Positions 37,206 to 46,939 of a stretch of 64,000 nucleotides of DNA are shown piece after piece. The DNA comes from Limosilactobacillus frumenti DSM 13145. Lineage in GTDB: Bacteria > Bacillota > Bacilli > Lactobacillales > Lactobacillaceae. Each line of letters starts with the position of its first letter. Positions within the stretch are counted from its first letter, which is position 1. The notes under the pieces were generated by a model. It was not told where the DNA came from. It did not search any database and was given only the letters and a program-made list of their open reading frames with translations. The DNA lies in NCBI RefSeq assembly GCF_001436045.1, contig NZ_AZER01000016.1:62001-126000 (forward strand). Direction: 5' to 3'. The position numbers were made by a program, and so were the translations under genes.

Positions 37206-39275
37206 ATGGCTAATTCATATTTGCTAGAAGTTGGCGTGGAAGAAATGCCGGCACATGTAGTAACGCCAAGTATTAAGCAATTACATCAACGGGTTGCGGA
37301 TTACTTAAAGAAAGAACGCATCTCATTCAATGATATTCATGAGTTTGCAACACCACGGCGGTTAGCCTTATTGATTGATGGCTTGAGTGACAAGCAACCA
37401 GATGTTGACCAATCAGTGAAGGGGCCGGCTAAAAAGATTGCTCAAGACAGCGATGGTAATTGGACTAAGGCAGCAATCGGTTTTACCCGTGGACAAGGGG
37501 CAACCGTTGACGATATTCAATTTAAGAATGTTAAGGGTGAAGAATACGTCTTTGTTGAAAAGCACATTGCTGGAAAGAACGTGGCTGAAGTTCTGCAAGG
37601 ATTGCCTGATGTTATCACATCAATGACGTTCCCAACATTAATGAAGTGGGGCTACTATAACCTGCAATTCATTCGGCCAATTCGCTGGCTTGTTTCATTA
37701 TTAAATGATCAAGTTGTACCTTTCAAAATTCTCGACATTACTGCTGGGCGGACTACTCGTGGCCACCGCTTCTTAGGCCACAAGTTTGATTTGAAACAAG
37801 CAACTGACTATGAAAAGGCATTGCATGATGATTTTGTCATTGCTGATCAAGCTAAGCGGAAGCAAGTTATCGAAGATCAAATTGATCAGATTGTGAAGGC
37901 TAATGATTGGGTTATTGACAAGGATGCAGACTTGTTGGAAGAAGTTAATAACTTAGTTGAATGGCCAACCACCTTCTCCGGATCCTTTGATCCTAAATAT
38001 CTGGTCTTGCCTGATGAAGTTCTGATTACTTCCATGAAGGATAACCAACGGTTCTTCTACTTACGCGACCATGATGGCAAGTTACTGCCTCACTTCATTG
38101 CCGTGCGGAATGGTAATACTGATTACCTTGATAATGTTATTAAGGGCAATGAACGGGTCTTGGTTCCCCGACTTGAAGATGCAAAATTCTTCTATGAAGA
38201 AGATCAAAAGATCAGTATCGACGAATACGTTGATCGTCTGAAGCGGGTTAGTTTCCATGATAAGATCAGTTCGATGTATGACAAAATGCAACGGGTGGCC
38301 GCAATTGCCCGTGTTCTAGGTAAACACCTCCACTTAAGTGACCAAGAAATGGCTGATTTGGACCGAGCTGCTCACATTTACAAGTTTGACTTGACTACTC
38401 AAATGGTTGGTGAATTTGCCGAATTACAAGGAATTATGGGTGACATTTACGCCAAATTATTTGGTGAGGACGATGCAGTTGCTACCGCTATCCGTGAACA
38501 TTACATGCCAATTTCTGCTGATGGAGATTTACCAGCCAGCAAGGTTGGGGCTGTATTAGCCGTGGCTGATAAACTTGATAGTATCATGAGCTTCTTTGCG
38601 GTTGATATGATCCCAAGCGGTTCCAACGACCCATACGCATTACGTCGTCAGGCCTTTGGAATTGTACGGATTATCGCTGACCGGGACTGGCACCTGCCAT
38701 TACTGGATATTCAACCAGAAATTGTCCAAGCCTTTAACGATGACCAACTCAATGTTTCAATCGATATTACGAAGAATGCTGATCAAGTTCGTGCGTTCTT
38801 CATGGACCGTATTCACCAACTATTAAGTGAGAATAAGACTGGTCATGATGTCATTGATGCAGTTACTAAAGCGCAAACTGCTGATATTGAAGATGTGCTT
38901 GAGTCGGCTGAGACTATTAAGCAACACCATAGTGATGATGACTTCAAAGAGAACATTGAAGCGTTGACGCGGGTATTACGGATTGCTAAGAAAGGACAAG
39001 GTGCTGCGCAAGTGGATGCTAGTCTGTTCCAAAATCCATCTGAAAAGGAGTTAGCTGATGCCGTGAATAAATTAAATGATCACGCTGATCACAACTCACC
39101 AGCAGATAACTTTGCGGCATTGAATGCCTTATCCCCAATCATTAATCGTTACTTCGATGAAAACATGATTATGGACAAGGACGAGAAGATTAAGAATAAC
39201 CGGTTGGCATTATTGAATCAGATTGCTCATCAAGTTTATCAAATTGGTGACTTAGACCAATTAGTAATTAAGTAA
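37206..39275 (+). CDS. glyS: Glycyl-tRNA synthetase beta subunit
   Basis: The beta subunit binds tRNA and is needed for activity. ATG at 37206 begins ANSYLLEVGVEEMPAHVV, the family N-terminus, immediately after glyQ. The 689-residue protein has the conserved FATPRRLALLIDGL, FPTLMKWGYYNLQFIRPIRWLVSLL, LPDEVLITSMKDNQRFF and, in the HD-like region, DPYALRRQAFGIVRI. It is in one operon with glyQ under the T-box. Confidence 0.97.
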   Translation: MANSYLLEVGVEEMPAHVVTPSIKQLHQRVADYLKKERISFNDIHEFATPRRLALLIDGLSDKQPDVDQSVKGPAKKIAQDSDGNWTKAAIGFTRGQGATVDDIQFKNVKGEEYVFVEKHIAGKNVAEVLQGLPDVITSMTFPTLMKWGYYNLQFIRPIRWLVSLLNDQVVPFKILDITAGRTTRGHRFLGHKFDLKQATDYEKALHDDFVIADQAKRKQVIEDQIDQIVKANDWVIDKDADLLEEVNNLVEWPTTFSGSFDPKYLVLPDEVLITSMKDNQRFFYLRDHDGKLLPHFIAVRNGNTDYLDNVIKGNERVLVPRLEDAKFFYEEDQKISIDEYVDRLKRVSFHDKISSMYDKMQRVAAIARVLGKHLHLSDQEMADLDRAAHIYKFDLTTQMVGEFAELQGIMGDIYAKLFGEDDAVATAIREHYMPISADGDLPASKVGAVLAVADKLDSIMSFFAVDMIPSGSNDPYALRRQAFGIVRIIADRDWHLPLLDIQPEIVQAFNDDQLNVSIDITKNADQVRAFFMDRIHQLLSENKTGHDVIDAVTKAQTADIEDVLESAETIKQHHSDDDFKENIEALTRVLRIAKKGQGAAQVDASLFQNPSEKELADAVNKLNDHADHNSPADNFAALNALSPIINRYFDENMIMDKDEKIKNNRLALLNQIAHQVYQIGDLDQLVIK

Positions 39276-39308
39276 AAGCATTTTGATTGTTTTGTTGATG
39301 ACTTGTGG

Positions 39309-39314
39309 TATCAT
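39309..39314 (+). promoter_or_regulatory. Probable -10 of the dnaG-rpoD promoter
   Basis: TATCAT with an upstream TG (TGGTATCAT, 39306-39314) forms an extended -10 element in the glyS-dnaG gap. A convincing -35 is not seen. Confidence 0.45.
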
Positions 39315-39350
39315 ATATATTAGTTAATTTTGGGCTAATTTACAGTAAGG

Positions 39351-39378
39351 AGGTCGCATTCCGTTGAGGTTGCGACCT
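39351..39378 (+). promoter_or_regulatory. Hairpin in dnaG leader masking a strong SD sequence
   Basis: AGGTCGCA (39351-39358) pairs perfectly with TGCGACCT (39371-39378). The left arm overlaps AAGGAGGT (39347-39354), a near-perfect Shine-Dalgarno sequence that is 60 bases too far upstream to serve dnaG but well placed for the mini-ORF at 39364. Confidence 0.5.
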
Positions 39379-39399
39379 TTCGTACCTTTGAACCAGTAA
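39364..39399 (+). CDS. Putative 11-aa mini-ORF in the dnaG leader
   Basis: TTG at 39364, 10 bases after AAGGAGG, opens an 11-codon frame (MRLRPFVPLNQ) that ends with TAA at 39397-39399, directly at the ribosome-binding region of dnaG (AGTGGGGTGAG). A leader peptide whose termination feeds ribosomes to dnaG, or whose translation opens the hairpin at 39351-39378, is possible. It is short and uses a weak start codon, so it may be chance. Confidence 0.35.
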   Translation: MRLRPFVPLNQ

Positions 39400-39412
39400 G
39401 TGGGGTGAGTCA

Positions 39413-41281
39413 ATGGCACGAATACCGCGCGAGTTAATCGACCAGGTTCGTGATGCGGTTGATATTGCTGACGTGATTGGTCAATACGTTCAGCTTCATC
39501 AATCCGGTAAGAACTTTGTTGGTCTCTGTCCTTTTCATGAAGAACGGACACCCTCCTTTTCTGTTAACGAAAGCAAACAGTTCTTTTACTGCTTTGGCTG
39601 TGGACGGGGAGGAAATGTATTTCAGTTCTTGATGGATCTTAAGCACTATTCTTTTGTTGAGGCTGTTCAGGAAGTTGCTCAACTGGGGAACATCACTATC
39701 CCGGATCGATATCGAGAGGACAGTCATCAGGAGAAGATCCCTGATAATAGTGAAAAAGGCCAGCTAATGGCAGTGCATGAGCAGGCGGCTGAGCTGTATC
39801 ACCATATTCTAGTTAACACTCCGGCGGGGGAACCAGCATTAAAATACCTCCATCGGCGGGGCATGAGTGATGAAATGATTAAGCAGTTTCAAATTGGTTA
39901 TGCCCCTGACCAGAAAATCTTGAAGCCATTTTGTGATCAACACGGTTACCAATATCAGTTACTTCGGAAATCGGGGCTATTTACTGAGAGCAGTAGTGGT
40001 GAGCTTCATGATCGGTTTATTGACCGGGTCATGTACCCGTTGAAAAATCAAAATGGTCGGGTAATCGCCTTTTCTGGACGAATCTTGAATACTGCCAGCA
40101 GTGATTTGCCAAAGTATTTGAATAGTCCAGAGACGCCTATTTTTAACAAGCGGCGAACGCTGTTTAACTTTGATTTAGCCCGTAAGGCAGCACGTAAAGG
40201 AAACCAGCTATATCTTTTTGAAGGCTTTATGGATGTCATTTCAGCGTTTTCTGCAGGCGTCGAAAACGGCGTTGCTTCGATGGGAACGAGCCTGACTGAA
40301 GAGCAAGTTGGCCTGTTAGGACGTGCGTGTCGCCACCTGGTAATTTGCTATGATGGTGATTCTGCTGGGCAAAATGCGATTGATCGGGCAATTAGCCTTG
40401 TCAATGATCACCGACCTGCTGGCATGCAGCTCCGAATCGTCCAGTTACCAGCTGGAGTTGATCCCGATGAATATGTTCAGCAAAAGGGTCGTGAAGAGTT
40501 TAAGAACTATCTAGGAAGTCATGTTGAGACGCCAGTCGATTTTTATTTTAACTTCTATCGTCATGGTCACAACCTTAACCAGCAGAGTGATCTATTGGCT
40601 TATATTAACCAGATCCTCAAACTGCTCGCTCAACTTCAATCGCCAGTTGAACAAGACCTCTATCTTGAACGATTGGCGAGTGAATTTAACCTTGATAAAG
40701 CGACGCTGAAGGTACAACTAGAAGAGATTCGTCCGCAACCACCGCAATACCATTATCCGGCAGCTAACCAAGGATCATCAAACAACTACAATCCCGGTAG
40801 TGCTCCCTTAGATCGCCATACCCAAGCAACCGTCAATCGCACTGAACGGGCAGAGCAGTTGTTATTGCGTTATATGTTGGCTGACCGCGAGGTGTGGACC
40901 CATGTTACTGCCCACAAGGACTTCCACTTTGTTCATGAACGTTACCAAACGTTATATCTAGTTGCTACGAGTTATTTTGCTGAACAAAATAACTATTCAG
41001 TTGCAGGATTAATGGATTATTTGAGTGAGGATGAACTGCGTACGACACTGGGCCAGATTGAGGAACTAAACGTTGATGAACGGGTTGACATGCAAGTAGT
41101 TGATGACTGTTTGCAATTGATCATGAAGTCTACCCCCTTGGAAACCCAAATTAAAGATGTCCGAGCGCAGCTACGTGAAGCCAGTTCGTTGAATAATAGT
41201 GAATTAGCGACCAACTTAACCATGAAACTAGTAGATTTATTGAAACAACAACAGCAATTAAAAACGGAGGAGATTAATTAG
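39413..41281 (+). CDS. dnaG: DNA primase
   Basis: DnaG makes RNA primers at the replication fork. The 622-residue protein has an N-terminal zinc-binding domain ([11 protein letters not shown] with CFGCGRGG, about residues 40-66), the RNA polymerase core with FSGRILN, the Toprim motifs [11 protein letters not shown] and [11 protein letters not shown] (about residues 265-325), and a C-terminal DnaB-binding helical domain. A flexible Pro/Asn-rich linker (about 440-465) precedes it. It is followed by rpoD after 2 bases, the classic macromolecular synthesis operon. Confidence 0.97.
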   Translation: MARIPRELIDQVRDAVDIADVIGQYVQLHQSGKNFVGLCPFHEERTPSFSVNESKQFFYCFGCGRGGNVFQFLMDLKHYSFVEAVQEVAQLGNITIPDRYREDSHQEKIPDNSEKGQLMAVHEQAAELYHHILVNTPAGEPALKYLHRRGMSDEMIKQFQIGYAPDQKILKPFCDQHGYQYQLLRKSGLFTESSSGELHDRFIDRVMYPLKNQNGRVIAFSGRILNTASSDLPKYLNSPETPIFNKRRTLFNFDLARKAARKGNQLYLFEGFMDVISAFSAGVENGVASMGTSLTEEQVGLLGRACRHLVICYDGDSAGQNAIDRAISLVNDHRPAGMQLRIVQLPAGVDPDEYVQQKGREEFKNYLGSHVETPVDFYFNFYRHGHNLNQQSDLLAYINQILKLLAQLQSPVEQDLYLERLASEFNLDKATLKVQLEEIRPQPPQYHYPAANQGSSNNYNPGSAPLDRHTQATVNRTERAEQLLLRYMLADREVWTHVTAHKDFHFVHERYQTLYLVATSYFAEQNNYSVAGLMDYLSEDELRTTLGQIEELNVDERVDMQVVDDCLQLIMKSTPLETQIKDVRAQLREASSLNNSELATNLTMKLVDLLKQQQQLKTEEIN

Positions 41282-41283
41282 AT

Positions 41284-42426
41284 ATGGCAAAGAGTAAGAA
41301 AAAAGAAGTCGTTATCTCAAATGATGAAAACTTTGACTCACATAAGTACGACACCGCCGTTGGTAAATTAATTCGGACATACAAGAAGCGTAAACACATT
41401 AAGTATGATGATCTAACGTCTTTAATTGCTAAGCCATTCGAATTGAATGCTGATGGGATTGACAATTTGCTACAAAATGTTGAAGACTCCGGAATCAGCG
41501 TCGTGGATGAGAATGGTGATCCTGACCCGCGTGCTTTAAAGGCGACCGAAAAGTTGTCTCAAAAAGCTATGAAGGATACTTCTGCACCAACAGGTGTTAA
41601 GATTAATGATCCTGTGCGGATGTACTTGAAGGAGATCGGGCGTGTTAGCCTATTGACCGCTGACCAAGAAGTGGAATTAGCCTTACGAATTGAAAAGGGT
41701 GATGAAGAAGCTAAGCAAGAACTAGCCGAAGCTAACTTGCGGTTAGTTGTCTCCATTGCTAAGCGTTACGTTGGTCGGGGGATGCAGTTCCTTGACTTGA
41801 TTCAGGAAGGAAACATGGGTCTGATGAAGGCTGTTGAAAAGTTCGATTACCGGCGGGGATTCAAGTTCTCTACCTATGCAACTTGGTGGATTCGTCAGGC
41901 TATTACACGGGCTATTGCTGACCAGGCGCGGACAATTCGGATTCCGGTCCACATGGTAGAAACGATTAACAAATTAATCCGGATCCAGCGGCAATTACTC
42001 CAGGATCTTGGGCGGGAACCACTTCCTGAAGAAATCGGTGCTGAAATGGATATGCCTACGGAAAAGGTACGGAATATTTTGAAGATTGCTCAAGAGCCTG
42101 TTTCATTGGAAACACCAATTGGTGAAGAAGATGACTCGCACTTAGGGGACTTCATTGAAGACCAAGATGCTACTAGTCCTGCTGATCATGCTGCTTATGA
42201 AATGATGAAGAAGCAACTGGAGAATGTCTTAGACACATTAACTGATCGGGAAGAAAATGTTCTCCGCTTACGGTTTGGCCTGGACGACGGGCGGACACGA
42301 ACTTTGGAAGAAGTTGGTAAAGTCTTTGGGGTTACCCGTGAACGGATTCGACAGATTGAAGCCAAGGCTCTTCGCAAGCTGCGTCATCCATCACGTTCAA
42401 AACAGTTAAAGGACTTTTTGGAATAG
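41284..42426 (+). CDS. rpoD: RNA polymerase sigma factor RpoD (sigma-A)
   Basis: Primary sigma factor, 380 residues. Region 1.1 is short (residues 1-80); region 1.2 has [17 protein letters not shown]. Region 2 carries [63 protein letters not shown], here given in two familiar stretches ([24 protein letters not shown]). Region 3 and region 4.2 ([31 protein letters not shown]) recognise the -35. The linkage with dnaG is standard. Confidence 0.98.
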   Translation: MAKSKKKEVVISNDENFDSHKYDTAVGKLIRTYKKRKHIKYDDLTSLIAKPFELNADGIDNLLQNVEDSGISVVDENGDPDPRALKATEKLSQKAMKDTSAPTGVKINDPVRMYLKEIGRVSLLTADQEVELALRIEKGDEEAKQELAEANLRLVVSIAKRYVGRGMQFLDLIQEGNMGLMKAVEKFDYRRGFKFSTYATWWIRQAITRAIADQARTIRIPVHMVETINKLIRIQRQLLQDLGREPLPEEIGAEMDMPTEKVRNILKIAQEPVSLETPIGEEDDSHLGDFIEDQDATSPADHAAYEMMKKQLENVLDTLTDREENVLRLRFGLDDGRTRTLEEVGKVFGVTRERIRQIEAKALRKLRHPSRSKQLKDFLE

Positions 42427-42509
42427 TCTAGAAAAAAATCGCTAATAAATTAACTATAAAAACTACACAAGTAATTAATTAGCGAATAACATTTCGTAAT
42501 GATTAATTT

Positions 42510-42550
42510 AGGTGCTTCGGGAACTCAAGTGTCCAGGAGCACCTTTTTTT
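42510..42550 (+). terminator. Intrinsic terminator after rpoD
   Basis: AGGTGCT at 42510 pairs with AGCACCT at 42537-42543, with further imperfect pairing inside, and is followed by seven Ts. The gap 42427-42509 is AT-rich with nothing recognised. Confidence 0.8.
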
Positions 42551-42602
42551 ATTAAGCAAACGAGTAGAATGAGGTTAAAATTAAAAACAAATTAAAATAA
42601 GC

Positions 42603-42632
42603 TTGACGAATCCTTATTTGATGCTGTACACT
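42603..42632 (+). promoter_or_regulatory. Promoter of the aminotransferase gene
   Basis: TTGACG (42603-42608), 18 bases, TACACT (42627-42632). The predicted start site falls inside the repeated half-sites described next. Confidence 0.6.
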
Positions 42633-42665
42633 TAACTTGTTTAAGTTAATATAAATTTAACTTAA
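42632..42665. promoter_or_regulatory. Triple half-site operator at the aminotransferase promoter
   Basis: Three alternating copies of one 7-mer occur: TTAACTT (42632-42638), AAGTTAA (42643-42649) and TTAACTT (42657-42663). The last two form a perfect 9+9 palindrome (42641-42649 and 42657-42665, 7-base centre). The array begins at the end of the -10 and covers the start site, the expected place for a repressor. The binding protein is unknown. Confidence 0.6.
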
Positions 42666-42709
42666 TTTTATTAAGCTAGTTGATTTATCATTGAGAGGGG
42701 AAATAGCTA

Positions 42710-43891
42710 ATGCCAGAATTATCAGCAGATTTAACTGGTACCATTAATCATAAGTTAGCAGCACAGTCACCGTCCGGGATCCGGGCATTTGACCGTTCAG
42801 TTTCACAAATTCCGGGAATTATCAAACTGACCCTGGGTGAACCGGACTTGAATACGCCTGAACACGTAAAACAAGCTGCCGTTGACAGTATTCAAGAAAA
42901 CGATTCCCACTACGCTCCACAAATGGGTAAGCCAGAATTGCAACAAGCAATTGTCAATTATCTGAAGCGTACTCGTGATATCAATTATGATCCTAACAGC
43001 GAAGTTGTTGTAACGGTCGGGGCAACAGAAGCGTTGACAGCAACCCTATTCTCACTGTTAAACACCGGTGATAAGGTTATTATTCCAACACCAGTTTTCT
43101 CCTTGTACTTCCCACTAGTAGCAATGACCGGTGCAATTCCTGTTCAAGTGGATACTTCTGCCGATGGCTTTGTATTAACACCTGAGCGCCTTGAAGAAGT
43201 CTTAGCAAAGGATGGGAACGGGGTTAAGGCAGTGTTACTGAACTACCCATCTAACCCTACTGGTCGTGAATATCCTAAGGAAACCCTTCAAGGATTAGCT
43301 GAAGTCATTGCTAAGCACCATTTGTTTGCCATTGCTGATGAAATCTATAGCGACTTAGTTTATGGTGTTGATCACTATTCCATCGCTGCCATGATTCCGG
43401 ACCGCACCATTTTGATTTCAGGGCTTTCCAAGTCACATGCGATGACGGGTTGGCGGCTTGGTTATGTCGTTGGTCCACGGCAGATTATGGCAAGTATTGG
43501 TAAGATGCATGCCTTTCTTGTCACATCCGTTACTGATAACGTTCAAGCAGCGGCCATTGAAGCTCTGAACAACGGTGACCAAGATCCTCAAGAAGCTCGC
43601 AAGATTTACCAGAAGCGGCGTGACTTTGTCGTTGATGGGCTTCGTAAATTGGGCTTTGAAATGTCCACCCCACAAGGGGCTTTCTACATTTTTGCCAAGA
43701 TTCCAGATGCTTTCGGTACAGATGACTTTAAGTTTGCAACTGAATTAGCTCACCAAGCTAAAGTCGGGGTTACTCCTGGTTCAGCTTTTGGGGCTGGTGG
43801 TGAAGGATATGTCCGTCTGTCCTATGCTGCTTCTGATGAGGACCTCCAAGAAGCCCTCAAACGCATCGGTGACTTTGTCAAGTCCCTTTAA
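42710..43891 (+). CDS. Class I/II pyridoxal-phosphate aminotransferase
   Basis: A 393-residue fold-type I aminotransferase. It shows IKLTLGEPDLNTPEHVKQAA near the N-terminus, VTVGATEALTATLFSLL (phosphate loop), NYPSNPTGREY (Asn contacting PLP), DEIYSDLVYG and the PLP-lysine in LSKSHAMTGWRLGYV near residue 240 (SKSHAMTGWR), then the substrate-binding Arg in GEGYVRLSYAAS. Aromatic or general aspartate-type aminotransferases (araT, patA-like) are the closest families; the precise substrate is not clear. It is monocistronic, with its own promoter, operator-like repeats and terminator. Confidence 0.88.
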   Translation: MPELSADLTGTINHKLAAQSPSGIRAFDRSVSQIPGIIKLTLGEPDLNTPEHVKQAAVDSIQENDSHYAPQMGKPELQQAIVNYLKRTRDINYDPNSEVVVTVGATEALTATLFSLLNTGDKVIIPTPVFSLYFPLVAMTGAIPVQVDTSADGFVLTPERLEEVLAKDGNGVKAVLLNYPSNPTGREYPKETLQGLAEVIAKHHLFAIADEIYSDLVYGVDHYSIAAMIPDRTILISGLSKSHAMTGWRLGYVVGPRQIMASIGKMHAFLVTSVTDNVQAAAIEALNNGDQDPQEARKIYQKRRDFVVDGLRKLGFEMSTPQGAFYIFAKIPDAFGTDDFKFATELAHQAKVGVTPGSAFGAGGEGYVRLSYAASDEDLQEALKRIGDFVKSL

Positions 43892-43934
43892 TAAATAACG
43901 GATATAGATAATCAGGTGAATAAACGTCAATTAC

Positions 43935-43974
43935 AGTCCTCGAGTAAGCTAACAGTTTCTCGAGGACTTTTTTC
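43935..43974 (+). terminator. Intrinsic terminator after the aminotransferase
   Basis: AGTCCTCGAG (43935-43944) pairs perfectly with CTCGAGGACT (43959-43968), followed by Ts. Confidence 0.9.
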
Positions 43975-44056
43975 TTTGGTCATTTACCAGTCCATTTGCT
44001 CGACATACTTACTTATTTGATATACTAAAGGTAACGTTGAATAAGGAATGATTACA

Positions 44057-44767
44057 TTGGACGCACAACATCTATCAAAACGTTTGGCAGTCGTGGCTTC
44101 CTATGTTCCACAGAATGCCCGGTTAGCGGACATCGGATCTGACCATGCCTATTTGCCAGCGGCATTAGCTTTACAAGGAAAAATTGACTACGCTGTGGCT
44201 GGTGAAGTGGTGAAGGGACCATACGAAAATGCGGTTCATGAAATTAATAGTTTAAAATTGAGTAACGTTATCCATCCGCGACTTGCCGACGGCTTAACAG
44301 CCATTACTGATGATGATCGAATTGATACCGTCACGATTGCGGGAATGGGTGGCTCGTTAATTGCCCAGATACTGGACACTAACCCACGTAAACTGGCGGG
44401 CGTTAAGCGTTTAGTCTTGCAACCAAACATCGGGGAATTACGTCTGCGTAAGTGGCTGATGGTCCATCGCTTTCAGATTATGGCAGAACAAATTATTGCA
44501 GATGATGGCCACATTTATGAAGTGATCGTGGCGGAACCGTCACTTGTTCCGTTTACTTATAGTCAATTTGAGCTGACATTTGGTCCATTATTGTTAGAGC
44601 AGCGGGGACCGGTATTTGATCAAAAATGGCAACAAGAGTTTAAACGTCAGCAGAAAGTTCTCAAGCAGATTGAAACAGCACCGGTTCCTCCTGCTGACAA
44701 GGTCAGCCAGTTACGTCGGTATCTTAACTTGATCAAGGAGGTTTTAAACCATGACGAAGGGAATTGA
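44057..44767 (+). CDS. trmK: tRNA (adenine(22)-N1)-methyltransferase
   Basis: TrmK methylates A22 of tRNA. TTG at 44057 is preferred over ATG at 44048 because AAGGA (44043-44047) directly abuts the ATG but is 9 bases from the TTG. The 236-residue protein has the SAM-binding motif ADIGSDHAYLPAALA near residues 23-37, TVTIAGMGGSLI and LVLQPNIGELRLRKWL, all typical. It overlaps the next gene by 17 bases, as trmK and the Nif3-family gene do in many Firmicutes. Confidence 0.93.
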   Translation: MDAQHLSKRLAVVASYVPQNARLADIGSDHAYLPAALALQGKIDYAVAGEVVKGPYENAVHEINSLKLSNVIHPRLADGLTAITDDDRIDTVTIAGMGGSLIAQILDTNPRKLAGVKRLVLQPNIGELRLRKWLMVHRFQIMAEQIIADDGHIYEVIVAEPSLVPFTYSQFELTFGPLLLEQRGPVFDQKWQQEFKRQQKVLKQIETAPVPPADKVSQLRRYLNLIKEVLNHDEGN

Positions 44768-45575
44768 TTTAATTCAGCGCTTTGAACAGTTTGCCAATCC
44801 CCAATTAGCCGAATCTTGGGATCATCCGGGCCTACAAATCGGCAATCCAGAACAACCAATTCACAAGTTGATGACAACTTTGGATGTTCGGCCGGAGATT
44901 GTGCGTGAAGCAATCAAGAACCATGTTGATTTTATTTTTGCTCACCACCCGATTATGTTTCATCCAGCCAAGGATTTAGATACCCGGAACCCACAAAACG
45001 AAATGTATGCGGATTTACTGCGTCACCAAATCACGGTTTATGCAGCACATACAAATCTAGATACTGCTAATGGCGGGATGAACGATTGGCTGGCCGACCA
45101 AATGCATCTCACTGCAACACACCGCCTATTAGACCATGGTGTCGATCCTATTTCCGGTGAACCAGTCGGAATGGGCCGGATTGGGGAATTAGCCGACCCA
45201 ATGACCCCTGCCGAATTTGTCCAGTATTGTATCAATATTTTTCACGTCCCTGGGGTCCGGTGGGTCCAGAACCCCACTGATCGTAACCACCTAGTTCGTC
45301 ATGTTGCAGTCCTCGGCGGTGCGGGACAAGATTTCTGGTCCGCAGCCGTGAAAGCCGGTGCGGATGCATACGTTACTGGTGATGTTACTTATCACTTTGC
45401 TCACGATATGGTTGCTAATCATTTGATGGTGGTTGATCCTGGTCATCATATTGAAGCAATTTGTGAACCACGTTTAGCTGACTTATTTAAGCAGTGGAAA
45501 TCTGAAAATGGTTGGCAGTTTGAAGTGGTTCAAAACCAGATCAACACTGATCCGTTTCACTTTACATTGTCATAA
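44751..45575 (+). CDS. Nif3-like dinuclear metal centre protein
   Basis: A 274-residue protein of the Nif3/YqfO family (GTP cyclohydrolase I type 2-like), with unknown cellular role. Metal ligands are visible in FIFAHHPIMFH (two His) near residue 62-72, HTNLDTANGGMND (about 101-113) and the C-terminal DVTYHFAHDMVANHL. It is the short form, lacking the ~100-residue insertion domain of B. subtilis YqfO. It overlaps trmK and is followed after 18 bases by pepT. Confidence 0.9.
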   Translation: MTKGIDLIQRFEQFANPQLAESWDHPGLQIGNPEQPIHKLMTTLDVRPEIVREAIKNHVDFIFAHHPIMFHPAKDLDTRNPQNEMYADLLRHQITVYAAHTNLDTANGGMNDWLADQMHLTATHRLLDHGVDPISGEPVGMGRIGELADPMTPAEFVQYCINIFHVPGVRWVQNPTDRNHLVRHVAVLGGAGQDFWSAAVKAGADAYVTGDVTYHFAHDMVANHLMVVDPGHHIEAICEPRLADLFKQWKSENGWQFEVVQNQINTDPFHFTLS

Positions 45576-45593
45576 TGAAAGGGAGTTTACACT

Positions 45594-46841
45594 ATGACTG
45601 AAGACAAATACGCTGGTTTGTTAGACCGTTTTTTGGATTATGTTAAAACGGAAACTCGTTCTAACCCCGATTCTGACACTGTTCCTTCTGATCCTAAAGA
45701 GACCGCTTTTCTCCAAAAATTAGCGGCTGATTTAACCCAGATGGGCCTGGATAATGTGCATATCAACCCGCAATGTTCTTATGTTTACGCTACTATCCCA
45801 TCTAATTTGGATTATGATGTGCCAACGATTGGTTATATTGCTCACGTTGATACTGCTGATTTTAATGCCCACAATGTTCGGCCACAAATTGTTGAGAATT
45901 ATGATGGCCACAGTGATATTCAATTAGGTGATGATGGTCAGTACATTCTGAGTCCGCAAGAATTTCCGAATATGAAAAATTACCAAGGAGATACTTTGAT
46001 TACTACTGATGGGTCGACTCTTCTTGGTGCTGATGACAAGTCTGGGGTGGCAGAAATTGTGACCATGGCGGCTTATTTGATGAGCCATCCAGAGGTTAAA
46101 CATGGTGAAATTAAGATTGGCCTTGGCCCAGATGAAGAGATCGGGACTGGAGCAGACCACTTTGACGTTGATGATTTTGGGGCCGACTTCGCGTATACAG
46201 TCGATGGTGGGCCGCTAGGCGAATTGGAATACGAAACTTTCAACGCCGCGCAAGCGGAAATTAGTATTTCTGGTAAGGATGTGCACACGGGCGTTGCCAA
46301 GGGAACAATGGTTAATGCTATTCAGGTGGCCATTGACTTACATGATTCATTGCCAACCCATGAACGAGCTGAAAAGACAGCAGGCCGGGAAGGCTTTTTC
46401 CACCTATACAAATTTGATGGGACAGTTGATCATGCAAAGATGGTTTATCTGATTCGTGACCATGATCGGCAAACGTTTGAAGAACGGAAGCACCTTCTGG
46501 AAAGAATTGTGGCAGGCTTGAATAATGAGCTTGGCGAACAGCGGATCCAAATGAAGCTGTATGACCAGTACTACAACCTAAAAGATGCGTTAAAGGGTGA
46601 CATGCAATCGGTTAATATTGCTAAGCAGGCTATGGAACAATTAAACATCAAACCGGTAATTTATCCAGTCCGAGGTGGTACGGATGGCTCGACAATTTCT
46701 TATATGGGTCTGCCAACACCAAACCTGTTTGCTGGTGGAGAGAACATGCACAGTCGGTATGAATACGTTTCATTGCAAACAATGGAACGAGCACTTGATG
46801 TTCTCTTGAAGATCAATGAACTTAATGCTGTTCGTCAATAA
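45594..46841 (+). CDS. pepT: Peptidase T (tripeptide aminopeptidase)
   Basis: PepT is a dizinc cytosolic peptidase of the M20B family that removes N-terminal residues from tripeptides, feeding amino acids to an auxotrophic cell. The 415-residue protein has the zinc motifs GYIAHVDTADFNA (about residue 80), LLGADDKSGVAEI (about 143), GPDEEIGTGADHFD (Glu catalytic, about 178) and VRGGTDGSTISYMGLPTPNLF near residue 360. It is the last gene before a strong hairpin. Confidence 0.96.
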   Translation: MTEDKYAGLLDRFLDYVKTETRSNPDSDTVPSDPKETAFLQKLAADLTQMGLDNVHINPQCSYVYATIPSNLDYDVPTIGYIAHVDTADFNAHNVRPQIVENYDGHSDIQLGDDGQYILSPQEFPNMKNYQGDTLITTDGSTLLGADDKSGVAEIVTMAAYLMSHPEVKHGEIKIGLGPDEEIGTGADHFDVDDFGADFAYTVDGGPLGELEYETFNAAQAEISISGKDVHTGVAKGTMVNAIQVAIDLHDSLPTHERAEKTAGREGFFHLYKFDGTVDHAKMVYLIRDHDRQTFEERKHLLERIVAGLNNELGEQRIQMKLYDQYYNLKDALKGDMQSVNIAKQAMEQLNIKPVIYPVRGGTDGSTISYMGLPTPNLFAGGENMHSRYEYVSLQTMERALDVLLKINELNAVRQ

Positions 46842-46847
46842 AATAAC

Positions 46848-46895
46848 AACGGCCGATCGTAGTTGATTATGCTACGATCAGCCGTTTGTTTTTAA
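46848..46895 (+). terminator. Intrinsic terminator after pepT
   Basis: AACGGCCGATCGTAG pairs with CTACGATCAGCCGTT (one mismatch) and is followed by TTGTTTTT. Confidence 0.88.
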
Positions 46896-46898
46896 AAA

Positions 46899-46938
46899 AG
46901 TAAATGCCCACTCACAAGGTCGTAGTGGGCAACTTTTT
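46899..46938 (-). terminator. Intrinsic terminator of the DUF2929 gene
   Basis: TGCCCACT (46905-46912) pairs with AGTGGGCA (46924-46931). Read on the minus strand it directly follows the small gene's stop codon and leads into a T-rich stretch. Confidence 0.75.
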
Positions 46939-46939
46939 A

